DNA of 64,000 nt from Hofstenia miamia (lineage: Eukaryota; Xenacoelomorpha; Acoela; Hofsteniidae), in assembly GCA_900660155.1 (NCBI GenBank), contig CABFPE010000176.1, positions 155,990-219,989 on the forward strand, in the 5' to 3' direction. Numbering within the stretch: the stretch's first letter is position 1; each line of letters begins with the position of its first letter. Below, in pieces: positions 36,557 to 51,500 of this stretch. The notes below the pieces were generated by a model. The model was not told the DNA's origin. It saw only the letters and a program-made list of their open reading frames with translations, and made no database searches. The translations under genes were made by a program, and so were the position numbers.

Positions 36557-39500
36557 AACAATTATGTAGGCTTTTCCATGCGCAATTTTGTCAATTATTT
36601 CACAAATCGAGTTGATAAATATTCTACAGGAAATTCTATTGAAGAGTTTCCGTCCGATTGCGCAAGTTGATAATGATTTGCAGATATTTGCGCTTTGAGC
36701 AGCCCAGTTTGTCACCTATTCTTGTTTAGAGAGCAAATAACTTATTGACTTTTACAGCGCAAGTAATGAGAGTTTTATAATATATTTAAGCTATTTCTAT
36801 ACAATATTGATATAACATTAAATTTGGAATCTATAAAAATCATTTTTATGCAATGCTAAACATGGATCACTACTATTCTAATAAATGTTTTTAATTAATT
36901 GGTCATTTTTTGAATGAAGTGGCAACCCTGGCCCCATCACAAATCCAATAAAAACTATATTTTGAATTAAAATCACAAAGATCAAAAATACAAGTCATCA
37001 GAGCAGAAAAGAATAACTTGTCAATTTAATTCGTAATGTAAGCAGAAATTTTGAAATTGAGGAAAGATTGTTTGCCTTGCATTTATTGGAAATGGCAGCT
37101 AATGTCGATAAGAAAGCAGTCTACGATACTTTACTTCGTTGTGTTCTTGATATCCACATATAATGTTGCAACTACAAGGATGGGGATGAAATCTAGTTTT
37201 GGTTGTCGCATACAAGAAAAAGAACCACGAGTTATTGTTGTCCATTGCCAAGCACACACTCTAAATTTAGTAGTACGGAATGTCACTGAAAAGTAAATGT
37301 CACTCAACTTAACATTTTGTGAACTTTATCAAAGATATCTGGATTAAATGTCATGATTTCGTCTTTCTGTCAATCAAGGTGGTCTGTCCGTTGCTCTTTG
37401 CTAGAGTCATTCAAAACCCCATCACGTCAATTGGTGAGGAATTAGAACACATATCAACTGAAATTACTATAGAGGTACGTAAGTTAAAGTTTCTCATCTT
37501 TTGTCTTCTGAATTATGCTTGAATGAAATCGCACGAGAAATTTTTTGTGTGCGACTGACAAGCTAAGTAGAACTCTGCAGAAAAAATAATGCATGGCAAG
37601 AACGTTTCTGAACTTTGTTCTTCATAATAAATGGTTGACGGAACTATGTTTGCAATTGAATCATTCCTACTCCTAAGCACATACACGGAGAAGCTGGATT
37701 CTGTTCCAACAGTAGAAAATTCTTAAGGAATTTATTTTGTCTAGTGAAATGTGTAGGACCTCATCGTTAATCTGAAATACTATAGCATGGTTAGAAACAC
37801 TCACTTTTGTTACAGGGACGCAGCCAGAGGGTGCCGCCGCTCTGCCCCCTCAATCCAACACTATTTTGACATTTGGGTATGGTTATTTCATGCATTACGA
37901 AGTTAACCTCTCAGTTTGCTCCTTCCCAATTCAAAATTCCAGCTGTGTCTCTGTTTTGTTACTATAATCGAAGATTTCTACGTTATCATTTAAAAAACAG
38001 CATCAAGAATATTACCGTAAAATGAACGGGAATTCCATTAAATATATAAGATTAAGTTCGACCAATTTTCCAGGACAATTCAGGATGTGTGATGGAGATT
38101 TATTTAAAAACAGTGCCACGCAAATGTTCCTTCGCGAATCGATAATTTTTCAATGAAATCCTTGAAAAATAGAATTTTTATCAATAATTGCGATAAATTG
38201 TTTAGATATTCAGTATAAAATAAAATACCAATTTTTTAATTTACTGTGGAAGGTAACAATATTTTTTACACCAATATTCGTTGTAAAACCAGCTATTTAA
38301 TGGGCTAGCTCCTTCATTTTACTATAGCATTTTCTACTAGGTGTTTCGATTTACTTAAGCTTTCATTTTAAATCCAATTTTTCATTTGATTCTCTGATTT
38401 TTTATGATTTTGTTAAATTCACTTGAATTCTATTAATATTAAAAGTTTTTAAGCTGAGAACTAATGGGAATTACCATCAAATTCATGCCCCAATCAGCAT
38501 CTTGCAAAATTAGATCACTATAGAGAATGACATGCGCATAGCTATCAGAAAACTAACGAAGTTTATTGAGAATTATATTAGCACTTAACCCCATTTAGGA
38601 GCCCTCTTACCCCTATTAAGGAGGTGGGTAAAACTACCCATCCCCATTATTAATATCTTTGATACTAATGGTGCTAAAATCATAATATTGGGTATGTAAC
38701 TAGACAATGATGTGAAATTTTCATTTCTGGTATAAAGTTGATATTACTTCAGTAATTTTTTCTTGTACCAACGAAAATAGCGGTATTTACTTGAAAGTGG
38801 GGGGAATTGCATTATAGTTTTTTTAATGTTCACCAATGATGGCTCTATATTTTTATTTTACAGAAATACTTGAAAACATCAAAATATTTGCCACCTCCAA
38901 GAAATTGACAACCATTTCTAGTAGCTAGATTTTAGCTTTTTTAGGAAAATAGGAATTTTCAACGTATATCCTCTTCCATCATAGCGCATTTTCATGTATA
39001 ATTTCACTAATTCCATCCAAAACTGCCATGTAAACTCATAATTTGACAGTTTTTATCCTGTTAATTCATTTTAAGCCGTGCGACTGTTTCTTCGCACGGA
39101 GTTTAATACGGAAAAGAATGCATTACATGTCCATCTTGTTTTTGACCTGAAGGACAGGTTAGTTGACAGTAACTCAACAATATCTATCTCACCTTTTATG
39201 TCATCATTATGTCTATACTGCATCACAGCACTTCAATAACACTTTGTGAATAAAAATATTTTTTTCTTAGTTGAGTACTTTTTTTCATTGTTTCTGGTTA
39301 ATTTGATGTTCCTAAAAACTCATTTGAGGTCATTTTCACAGCAAAAAACATATTTTAGGAAATACAATAAAATTAAATTTATGACCTAAATAGAAGATTG
39401 AATTGAGAAATCAGAAATTGTATTGTCATGGACATACCTAACATCCACAACCGACTTTTATCATTGTACACAAGCATCTAACTGTATTTTTATTTTAATG

Positions 39501-42500
39501 TCAGCAGACGTTTTCTATCCATACAGAAGTCATAGGCCAAAATATAATCTAAATTGGATCATTTTCAAGTTCCTTTAATTGAGATGTTATCAAGACTATT
39601 AGTTTTTCAGCAAACCTTTTCTTAGTGATCAAATAACTAATAAATAAATTGATCCGAACCCACAGAAGCTATTATACAACAGAATTATACTCCTAATGTG
39701 TTATTTTTGCAGATTCCAATATGTTCTAGAAATGCCCATACTCATAACAAAAGTCTCTTAAGTAGTTGGTGTAATATTAATCACCAAGCAAACGTAAATC
39801 TTCATTAAAAACATTCATGTGACATTTCAGAAAATGAAGTTTAGTACTTTCCTAAAATATACCATCATTTCAAATCAGCAAAAAACTTTCAGTTTGTTTC
39901 ATGCTAAAATTTAGCTTTGACACTAATCTTTTTATGAGGGATAATGGAGATCATGCCAATTTATATTCGAAAAATCACTATCAAATCGGCTCACTTGTTC
40001 CTTGAAAATTTTTTGTAGGTTAGCCATGCGCACTTTAGTATCATTACATTTAAGTTTTGGTGGTCAATGCTCTGAGGTAAAGGCTTATGAGAAATGTTTA
40101 TAGCAGGATATACGAGAAAACCTCTCCTTTTTATAGATAAAAATAATATTCACTATTGTGGTTTCTCGATTCAGGCCAAACATAATAAATAGCAAATGTC
40201 AAGGTCAGTTGATCTACTCGTATCAGCTAGTAAAATAATATATTGCTTGATTGGCAAGATCCAATTTCCTGATAAATGCTAAATTCCAAATAATACTTTA
40301 TAGCGTCAATTTTTTTTGCCTCACCACTATTTTAAGTTGGTTGATTGTTCAGAATATTATATCCACAAATGCTACAGAAAGAATTTAAACAGATCTTGCA
40401 GATATTTGCAGAAAAAACATTAATAATGCTGTCATAAGAACAAAACATGATCATTAAGTAGTACGCAAGGAGCTTGAACGTATGTCAATAAAATTATTTC
40501 CCTAACCTGATGCCCAATGTGACACATCACAACAATAAAACTGAGGCTAATTAATTATTGATGGAAATGAGTAGCAAGAGAAGGTTTAACTTCAATGACT
40601 CAATGCTGGCTATAGTCCTAGGCATTACCTCATCAAAGCAATGTGTAAGTACAGCTGTTAACAGCAAGAACTAAATCAATTATAGTTCAAACAATCTAAC
40701 GCTAGACAACAAGTTCCTGGTTATGCAGAACCAATGGATAATTAAGCACACAAGTCCTAACACACTAACACTCTCCCCCTTCCAAAGGAACTTCAATTTA
40801 CGAAATGACGCGGCAGTTGTTCAAGTTGTACACTTTCCCATCATTTGCTTTGACCAGCTACTTTGAGAGCCTTTCAGATACAGCAACACGATCTCCAAAC
40901 CGGGCCAATAGTGAATCAGTTAAAACATTTAGTTTTGGCTAAACAAACCGAGGGCATTTCAACTTAGAACAAACTTCCTTAAATGAAGCATTAGATGTAG
41001 GCCAGTCGAATGAATACATAGGCGAACCCCAGAACAGAACGTTAAATGGCGAGGATTGTGTCGCAGGGCTGACTGACGTATTTATATGGAAAACTACTTC
41101 GGGTAAGGCAATAACTCAATTCTTGACGACATCGCTCGATAACGCCATTACTCTTCAGGTTAAAAGCAGTGGTTTGAGATTTCCTAACTCGGAAGAAGTT
41201 CATCAGCTTGGCAAAGACGCGTGATGTAAACCGAGTGCCTCTATTGAAATGCACAACACGCAGTGCTCCATGTTTCCATATCCAGCCGTTAAGGAACACA
41301 TTATCCACGTCTTTGCACGTAACGGATCTCATGGGCATGGCTTCAAGCCACTGAGAACCCACATCAATCGTAGTAAGAATGTAACGTTCGCCATAGGCAC
41401 CTGTTCGCAATGGACCAACTAAATCAAGACACAAACTCACAATGTAACACATTGCTAGGAAGCTCACCTTGGTACGCTCTTGAACAACCATATGATTTGC
41501 GGCCACAGACATTCCATTGGTCGATATAGTCTTTCAGTTTCTTCCATTAAAAGGGTATCTGATGCCCTGCCCCCAAAATGGACCAGCGGTTACGCTCACC
41601 AGAGAAATGAAAGGCATTGTGATATCTGGAAATAATGTCATTCTCGTCTTCGTTAACACCAGACAGCATAATCTTTGGTTACAAATTCTTTAGCAAGCGA
41701 ATTTAGAGTTAGAGCATTGGCAATAATGTTCGTGTTACCAGAAATATAGTGCAAATCGAAATCATAGTTGCAAAGCTTTTGTTGATAACGAGCTTGCCTG
41801 CCATTGTTAGGACGTCCATTAAGAAGGCCAGTCAGAGGCAGATGATCCGTATATACAGCAAAGTGAATCCCGTTTACGTGTGGGTGAAATTAGCTGACGG
41901 CCCACTGTAAAGCATAGAATTCGCGATCAGTCGTGGAATAATTACAGTCCGCAGAACTAAACTTATTACTAGCAAAAGCAACTGGATTTCGCACACTGTC
42001 TTGGAAAAGCACTGCTCCGCATTCAGTACTCGAGGCATCGATTTCGATGCTAAAGGGCTTCGAAAAATCTGGTTGTGCTAAACAAGTCTCCACTGACAAG
42101 ATCGAACGAAGATCAAGAACGCTCGGAGATGCACAACACTCCAATATCTAGCAAATGCCTTTAGCGATTTGAATTGGATTTCATATAGCAATTTCGCCTG
42201 TTGTGCAAACCTTCTAAAAAGCGCACATTCTGGAAGATGTTTGCAACATACTTGTAGTATTGAGTACATCAAAGTTTTGTATCGCAGCAGTTTTCTCAGG
42301 ATCGGGACTGGTCACTCCCTTACAAACAATAAATCCAAGGTATTTAACCTCCTCTTGACCAAACTTACATTTTGAAGGTTTAAGCTTTAGGTTGGCCTCT
42401 CGATTTCGGCTGAACAATTCTTGGAGCATTTTCAGGTTTTCTTCTCGTGATTTTGTAGCATCCAAATATACCTCAACCTTAATACCCTCGACGATATGCT

Positions 42501-45500
42501 TTATCATTCGCTGGGAAGTCGCACCGGCACATATTCTGAAGAGCATCACCTTAAACTGAAAATGATCCTGTGTAGTCTGAAATGCTGTTTTAGCACAATC
42601 TACAGTAGCTAAGGGAACTTGCCAATATCCAGATGTAAGATCAATCAAAGAGTACCACTGTGCGCCCGCTATATCATCTAATGCGTTATCAATATGTAAC
42701 ATCGGAAACTTGTCCTTCTTAGTTATGGGGTTGAGCTTTCTAAAATCAGCAACAAATCTTTTCGTGCCATCTTTCTTGTCAATCAGAACCACCAGTGAAT
42801 TACTCAGAATCAGAATTTTCAATAACATCTTGCTTTCGCATTATGTTGACATGTTGGTCTATTGTGAAAAGGTCAGGTAAATGTAGGCCCTGAGGTGCCT
42901 GTTTCAATCCTATGACACGTGACATGCGTTCTGCCAATATCCTCGTTCAAACAAGAAAATATATCTCGAAATTCCAATAACAACTCTTTTAAAGACTTGT
43001 GATTAAACCATTTTCCGAGGTCAAACTGCTTCAAAAACTTAGCATTACTGAGAACGGGAGTAGCTGATATAGTGCATACAATAGACTGAAAAGTGACTTC
43101 CATGCTGGTATAATCTATTGTCACTCCAATTTTCTAAGAGAATCTTCGCACAAAATAACTTCTACCGGTGACCCAATTACTAGAAAATCCAACAAAGTCT
43201 CACCTTCAGGGGTTTAGGCCATCAAGGAAACTTGCTTATTTGTTCGAAAAACAGTTCCATCGAGCGCTATCAAACTTTTTGAGTGATAAACCTGTTGTAC
43301 TAACTCCATAGCTTTAATAACGTGCAACCACTCAAAACTAATGAAGGAAAATGGCGATCCGCTATCTAAACCACAGGGTGAAATGACTCCATTCAGTTTC
43401 ATAGGGATATTGGGTTCAGTTCTGAACTCCGGATCGATTTGCAATTCTTCTTCATGTGCCCTACCTGGCCGCATCCATAGAACTTAATCTTCGATAAATT
43501 TGGATGAATTTTGTATTTCATGTCCGGTCTTCTTGCAATACCAGCAATATATTCTAGCAGCTAAGACCTCATCCGGAATTAAAATAATAAAAAAACGCAC
43601 AAAATCATCGGAGCTTGCAGATGTGTTTGTCTCTAAAAGCATGACCACGGTTGGCTTCAGTCTGTTTGAGACCACTTCCTTTATACGCTGCATGATAATA
43701 CCGTCATTAATATTTAAATATTCAGCAAGACACTTCATCTCCTGCACTGCGGAGGTAATATGCGAAAGTTGATCAACGATTATCTCAAAGTGGTTTTTAG
43801 CATCGGATTTTTTCTTTAAAGCGGTCCATACTTCTTTTATCCGTTGGAGAGCCGAACTGTATGTTGTAGTACCCTTCGATAGATATTCAGCAACCGTCGT
43901 AAGTATGGATTCGTCCAAACAAGCCATTAAAATTCGCAGTTTCACTTTTTCATCAGTAATAGTCTTCAATGAATAACAGGATTCCAATTGTAATTCCCAT
44001 GCGGCAAAAGATTTGACACCCTCAGTCAAAATAGGCGGAGACATGTTCAGAAACAGTGAATATTAACGTAAAACGGGTCACGGCACCAATGTTAAGTACA
44101 ACTGTTAACAGCGAGAACTAAATCAATTATAATTCAAACAATCTAACGGTAGAAAACAGTTCCTGGTTACGCAGAACCAATAGATAGCTAAAGCACAGAA
44201 GTCCTAACATACTAATACATTGCTGGCAGATGGCCTCCACAACTTGCGCCATGCATTTCGATCCTGGGCCGTTCTCATCTATTGACTGCCAGCGGCTTCC
44301 TCGATGTCATCTCTTCATCTCCTTTTGGGTCTTCCTCTTAGTCGTTTTCCACCTCTGGATGTCCACTCTGATGTTATTTTCGCCCAGCTGGTGTTGTTCA
44401 TTCTGGCTACATGTCCTGCCCACTGTCCTTTCATGCACTTCACTTTTTCTATTATATTTATCACCACTGTTTTCGATCTTATTATCTCGTTCCTGATCTT
44501 GTCCCTCCTTGTGATGTTCAATAACGATCTCTCCATGCTTCGTTGGGCTACAACAAGTTTCCTCTCCAAGTGTTTTGTTAAAGTCCATGTCTCTGCTCCA
44601 TAGGTCATAGCTGGTAAGATGAACGTATCCATGATTTTCCTTTTCAGGCAAGTAGGGATCTTTTTATCTCTCAGAAAATGGCTATAGTCTCCAAATCTTC
44701 TCCATCATGATGTTATCCTGTCACCTATGTCCTTACCCAGTTCATTATCGGATGTTATCAGTCTTCCTAAGTACTTGCATTCAGTGACTTCCTCTAACTG
44801 CTCTGCGTCTATCTTTACTCATGTTTTTGGTCTTCCCCTATCCACCTCATTACACATGATCTTTGTTTTCTTCTTATTCAGCTTCATTCCATCTTTCTTT
44901 CCTTCATTGTTCAATTCTTCCAGCATTTCTTTCCGCTTCTCTTCACTTTCAGCAAACAGTATTATGTCATCTGCAAATCTTAGATTACTTAGTCTAACTC
45001 CATTGATGTTGATACCGGCTTCGATGTTCATCCTTATGAAGATCTTCTCCACAGCTGCTGTAAACATTACTGGTGATAATGTATCACCCTGACGTACTTC
45101 TTTCATGATTTTAATTCGTCCACTGAACTTTTCTGTTTTCATCTGTGCTGTTCTTTCCTCAGGGATATATATCTCACTAATAGTATCACACAGTGTTACA
45201 AATTTCAGAAAAAACAATTGTTTATATAACATTTCATATTTTCAACAGACCTTGAATGTGTGTGGCATAATGTTTCTTTTAAATATTCAATATAAAAAAA
45301 TAATCAAATTTCTGTCAGGTAGTTCCGACAAAATTTTCATATTTTCGGAAGTACACATCGCCTCCCCCTAAATATGGTAGCAATGTGCGTAATAGATAAA
45401 TATTGCAAGTTAGAAAATTTCAAGCTAAAATATTGATTTTGCACGGAGTTATGAATAAAGGAGTGGGTAGTTTTAACCACCTCCCTCGGCAATTGGGTTT

Positions 45501-48500
45501 GAAGAGACTGTAGTGAGTAGAAATGTAGATATTAAAATTTTATTAGAACTTTATTTGGGAGGTATCCTCCATTGTGAAATGCCCGACGTCGATTGGACCC
45601 AGAATTGTACAGCCACTATATTACTTCGAGGTTAAGCAGTCACTACTAACTGTTTCGATAAGTTAGGAGGTTGGGAATATTGGTTTTGTTATAGAAGCAT
45701 CGAACCAAGTATTTTATAATAACATTCGTAGCTATTTGATATTACATACGATCTAAGCTTAAACTCTGACAATTTTTGTATAGATATTTTAAGATAGTCC
45801 ATTACCAAAGGAAACAACATTTACTTCAAAGTTATCTTGGGAGATTTTTATATTCTTGATTCCAGCAATTATAATGTTTATAAAGTTTCTTGAGTTAGCT
45901 GTCAGAGAAGTTTAAATTTACTTTTAAAATATTTTCCCATTATATTCCTTCAAGTTTCCTCATCATTAGACGTTCATATATCAGATCCCAAATCCCACTA
46001 GGACAGTGTTGGAATCCATTTTGAATTTGGCAATTCGAAACGTACCGAGCTATTTCCATCGTGATTCTAAAAAACGTTTGTATTTGTTTGTCAGAATTAA
46101 GGTCGTGATTCAATTCGTCGGCCTCCCGGAGGACTGTCGAATCGTTGATTGCAAAAATTTAAATTTGACGTCGATAATCATTTCGTTTGTGTTTGTTAGC
46201 ATTTGTCTTCATATCTATTTTCTCAAAAAACGGATTGAACATTTTTACATCACGCCCACATTTTGATAGTTTCTTCAAACCAATTCTTATTTGCTTCTAA
46301 CAATGCAAGCAAAATCTCATCTCTCTTTTCTGTTGTTTTTGTTTAATGATCAGGATATTGCTTAATTTCTAACTATAAAATCAAAGCATGATTTTGTAAG
46401 GTAACATTTGGCTATGCATGAATTGCATGTATAAATCGATTTACCATTTTGTAAAACATTGTAGCATGTACTTAAAATTACTTAAATGAGAACCGGTTTC
46501 GTTTGTCATTGTTGTCGCATAACCTTTATTCTTTTTGATTCTACAACTCCCTTGTACAATATATAGGGAATTTGTTCGCTAAGTTAAATATCGAAATTGT
46601 AGGTTAATTTGTTGCCACCCCATACAGTTTTGATTTTTCAAAAGCTTGCCACTCCCAACAATCAGAGATAAAATCTAGTGATTTTCATTAGTTTTTGTCA
46701 CCCCTGAGTTGTACGTTGTTGTCGTTATACATCTTTGTGTTTACATCTGAGTTTTCAGTCTGATATTGAAAGGTGTGTATAAACCAGCACGTTCACTCAC
46801 ATTTATTTTTTAATTCTTTTAAAATGTTGAGGATTTGTAAATCAATGTAACTTACTCAAAACATTCTAAATGTAAACATAACTGCTAGCTTATCGTTTAG
46901 ATTCCAAACTGCTGCAATAATTGGTTAATAATGCAAAAATAGTCAATATATTTTAAATACTTCTAGGAAAATAATCAACCATCGTACATTTTTTAAAATT
47001 GTTGATTTAAATTGACACCTCTAGGATCGTGTATAATCTTTTCAAAACGTCGAAAAGTAATTTCGTTGAAAAGAAAATTGGATTCTAGTGATGACTACTT
47101 AAATTTAGGAAATTGCAAATTTCAAATTATAAATGCATTTAGTAAATGGTGCTGGTCTCGCCATGGCAACAATGGACATTATCAAATTGTATGGAGGTGA
47201 ACCTGCTAATTTCTTAGATGTTGGTGGTACAGTTACCAAAGATCAAGTTTTAGAAGCTTTCAAAATTATCTCTTCCGATCCTAAGGTACCCTTTTGCAAC
47301 CTTGAATTGTATATGATCTTTGTGCGAAATGTGTTGTGTCCAAACCTCAGTCTGTATGTAAAAATATTCACCAATCAAAATTTCCTAAATATTTTTGACA
47401 AATCAAGAATTTTCTTTATTGATAATAATGTATGCGTTAACTTCTTTCCAAAAAATTTATTTAAATAATTAGATGTATGTGTTTTAAATTATTTTTATAT
47501 AATATAAAAATATACCTGATTGACTACTGGTTACTTTTTCTTAATGTTTTATGGTTTTAATTAGAATTGGTACTCTAATTTAGCATCATTATATTATCCT
47601 GCTTGTTGAAATGACTTGTGTTTTTTTACATGTTCTATTTTAGGTGAAGGTGATATTTATAAATATTTTTGGAGGTATTGTTGACTGTGTAACAATTGCA
47701 AATGGTTTAAGCGAAGCAGCCAAAATTCTAGATCTAAAAGTACCTTTAGTGGTGAGATTAGCAGGTATACCATTTGATATTAACCTTATTTTCTCACGCA
47801 TGTAATCCATATGCGTATATGCATATAAACCCATATAACTAATTTTTGGACACAAAATAATTCACTTGACGTTTAGATATTTCTACGTTTATTTAATAGA
47901 TATGCTAAATAGAATCGGTTGAGATTAAAATCAACCAATCTTAGTATTTTAGCATGAAGAAAATCACTCTCGTGTAAATCAAGAAATTTTATTAAACCAT
48001 AATTCTTTTCAGACAAGCCAAAATGCATAATTGCTTTTGCTTCAGTGCACCACGAATAATTATGTCNNNNNNNNNNNNNNNNNNNNNNNNNNNNNNNNNN
48101 NNNNNNNNNNNNNNNNNNNNNNNNNNNNNNNNNNNNNNNNNNNNNNNNNNNNNNNNNNNNNNNNNNNNNNNNNNNNNNNNNNNNNNNNNNNNNNNNNNNN
48201 NNNNNNNNNNNNNNNNNNNNNNNNNNNNNNNNNNNNNNNNNNNNNNNNNNNNNNNNNNNNNNNNNNNNNNNNNNNNNNNNNNNNNNNNNNNNNNNNNNNN
48301 NNNNNNNNNNNNNNNNNNNNNNNNNNNNNNNNNNNNNNNNNNNNNNNNNNNNNNNNNNNNNNNNNNNNNNNNNNNNNNNNNNNNNNNNNNNNNNNNNNNN
48401 NNNNNNNNNNNNNNNNNNNNNNNNNNNNNNNNNNNNNNNNNNNNNNNNNNNNNNNNNNNNNNNNNNNNNNNNNNNNNNNNNNNNNNNNNNNNNNNNNNNN

Positions 48501-51500
48501 NNNNNNNNNNNNNNNNNNNNNNNNNNNNNNNNNNNNNNNNNNNNNNNNNNNNNNNNNNNNNNNNNNNNNNNNNNNNNNNNNNNNNNNNNNNNNNNNNNNN
48601 NNNNNNNNNNNNNNNNNNNNNNNNNNNNNNNNNNNNNNNNNNNNNNNNNNNNNNNNNNNNNNNNNNNNNNNNNNNNNNNNNNNNNNNNNNNNNNNNNNNN
48701 NNNNNNNNNNNNNNNNNNNNNNNNNNNNNNNNNNNNNNNNNNNNNNNNNNNNNNNNNNNNNNNNNNNNNNNNNNNNNNNNNNNNNNNNNNNNNNNNNNNN
48801 NNNNNNNNNNNNNNNNNNNNNNNNNNNNNNNNNNNNNNNNNNNNNNNNNNNNNNNNNNNNNNNNNNNNNNNNNNNNNNNNNNNNNNNNNNNNNNNNNNNN
48901 NNNNNNNNNNNNNNNNNNNNNNNNNNNNNNNNNNNNNNNNNNNNNNNNNNNNNNNNNNNNNNNNNNNNNNNNNNNNNNNNNNNNNNNNNNNNNNNNNNNN
49001 NNNNNNNNNNNNNNNNNNNNNNNNNNNNNNNNNNNNNNNNNNNNNNNNNNNNNNNNNNNNNNNNNNTGTTTTTCAGTTGTTCGACAGCCCTATGTGGACT
49101 AGTGGCCTTAGTAACTATGCATGTATCGTCAGCGTATTGATAAATATCACCTGATTTAATACGACTTGAAATATCATTTATGTATATAGTAAACAAAATG
49201 GGTCCCAGAACAGTGCCCTGTGGGATTCCCCTCGAAGATTCTATATAACCTGAGAATACATTTCCAATCTTTACTCGATGTTTTCTATTTGATAGGAAAC
49301 TATTTATCATGGCTAATACGTTATTATCAATTTCAATTGCTCTTAGTTTTTACTGCAATATTGCATGATCCATGCTGTCGAAAGCTTTACTTAAATCAAG
49401 GGAGGCCACCGCTGCGCACATGTTATCGTTGATGGTTAACCTTATATTCTGTTATACCAATGAGTGCGTCAACTGTAGAGTAGTCACGCCTCAATCCAAA
49501 CTGTCTATTAGATAATAGATCATTATTCGTTAAGTATTGTGTAAGCTGTTTTGCAAGAAGTTTTTCAAATATTTTCGCAAATGTGTTTGTCACAGGTATC
49601 GGTCTACAATTTAATCCATTCAAAGGATCACCCTTTTTGTAGACGGGTGTAATATCAGAACTTTTGAGCATATCGGGTAATTCATTTTGATCAATGCAAT
49701 AATTGTAGAAAAATAGTAGATGATTTTCAAAATACATTTTCAGAATTTTTTTATGATGAATACGGGAATGTTTGTTGATCCGTTTGATTTACTAGCGTCA
49801 AGATTGGCAATCACTGTTCTTAATTGTTGCATACTCGTTAGTTGAAAATTAAAGTGCAGCTTAGTTTGTAGTACTTGTAGTGGTATGGGAACTATGGGTT
49901 CCTCATATTTCCCCAGCTGCCTAATATATAGTTGAGGTGTTCAGCTATTTTTTTCGTTAATAGAAAGTTTTTTTATCTGTTTTGTAGTTCCTTTATGCAG
50001 AACACTGTTTATGAACTGCCACTTAAGTTTACTGCCTTCTGGTCTTTGGTAAAATATACTAGAAAATTTTTTGTGCGCTTAACAAAAGTTGCCTCATGGA
50101 AATTTTTAAATGACCGACTAATAATCACTGATCTTTTAGGGAGCTTACAAATTGTCTGATATATGGACACAGAGATTATGGTCTGAGAATGTTGTAAAAA
50201 CTAGATTTTCAAATTTTTTACTTATATTAGTGATGAAATAGTCTAGCAGGGCTGCATTGCGAGTAGGAATTTCGGTTTTAACAACATTCAAGCCAAAAAT
50301 ATTGCAAAAGCTTTCAATTTCAATTTTATCATACATATTGAGATAGTTCAAGTTGTAGTCTCCAAGCATCTCAAGAACTTTTAAATCTATAAATGCTTTC
50401 CTAAGCCTTTTACATGGGTTGTAGCTAACATTTAATAAGAAGTCTTTTTGGCTGATAAGAGATAGTTGTATTCATATGGTTTCAATGACGTCATAGGGTG
50501 ATGTTCTAAATCATCTCTTCTTTCTGCCTGTAGGGTTTTGGGAACAAGTATCAGGAGGCCTCCACCACGACTAAAGCGATTTTTATGAAATAGGTCAAAC
50601 ATTTTGCAATTTGGATTATACAACCTCACTGGGCAACTATCACCCAGCCACTTTTCAGTTATTCCGAAAATGGTATTTCTGCCCAACATTGAACACAGTT
50701 GAAGAAATTCAATTCTATGAGCAACTATACTGCGTACATTAAGATGCGCAATTTTGAGTTTACAATTAAAATTGCGTAATTTGCTTCTGCCCTCACTGCA
50801 TAAGAAGGGTCCTGGATTGGGATGTACATTCCCAGATAAAATGAGATACATGCCTACTATTAGATGTGTAATTTTAAGGTTTGGTGTGTTAAATATTTCC
50901 CTAAGTATATCATCATAGCAAAATGTTATTCTAAGCGAACTGTAAAATTTACAATCATGTGAAAAATGCAACAAAATATTTTTACAAAAGGTACTCCATC
51001 TAGTTGTTATAATTAATAAGAACACAAAGATGTACCTTAAAGTATTTGAAGAATTAGTTCTCGTCATTCTGTGAAAGATCATAGCCGCTCTTGCACTGCA
51101 AAAAGTTTCATTCTTGGAGTGAATCATTTCAAAACAATAAGGAGTTTTCTTATTAAGTCCTTCATTTCATCAACTTGTTTGTCTGATTGAGAGCATCTCT
51201 ATATGTAAAACCTTGTTTTACGTGTTTGTTTGGGATGATTCTTTCTCTTCGATTTTCAGAATTTCGTTGGTAATGATTAAAATAGTTTTATTTCTTTCAC
51301 TGCCTTGCCAAGTCCACGACGTGATAGGTGGATGCCACCTATTGATAGCAATTGAGAATTTATTTGATTTCCTTGCTCATTTACCAGAAATTTTTCGAAA
51401 ACCCTTATAAGCCCAATTTTATGATTTCGTTCAGACAATTCTTTCAAAACTTTATTTAGGTGAAATATAAAAGTGCTTTTTGCGATTATTCCTGCATCCG

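Larger units (their letters stand above)
40642..44219 (-). mobile_element. Fossil gypsy-type LTR retrotransposon (element 2), both LTRs
   Basis: Two LTRs of about 130 bases flank, from right to left, gag-like (43484-44044), protease-like (about 43214-43474), reverse transcriptase (about 42214-42830), RNase H (about 41890-42144) and integrase (about 41042-41512). A primer-binding-like site (TGGTGCCGTGAC on the minus strand) adjoins the right LTR and a polypurine tract (minus strand of 40771-40784) adjoins the left LTR. The LTRs differ by roughly ten percent, so insertion is old. The copy is broken in roughly six to ten places. It belongs to the same family as 7943-11290. No clear target duplication was found. 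Confidence 0.9.

Noticed and set aside
48001-48066. Possible further SUCLG2 exon after a TTTTCAG
   Set aside because: It does not continue the protein; exon 8 joins exon 9 at 52925 in phase with the expected sequence.
48023-49310. Long open frames across the second gap
   Set aside because: Open only because of N. The right part is the LINE reverse transcriptase, already reported.
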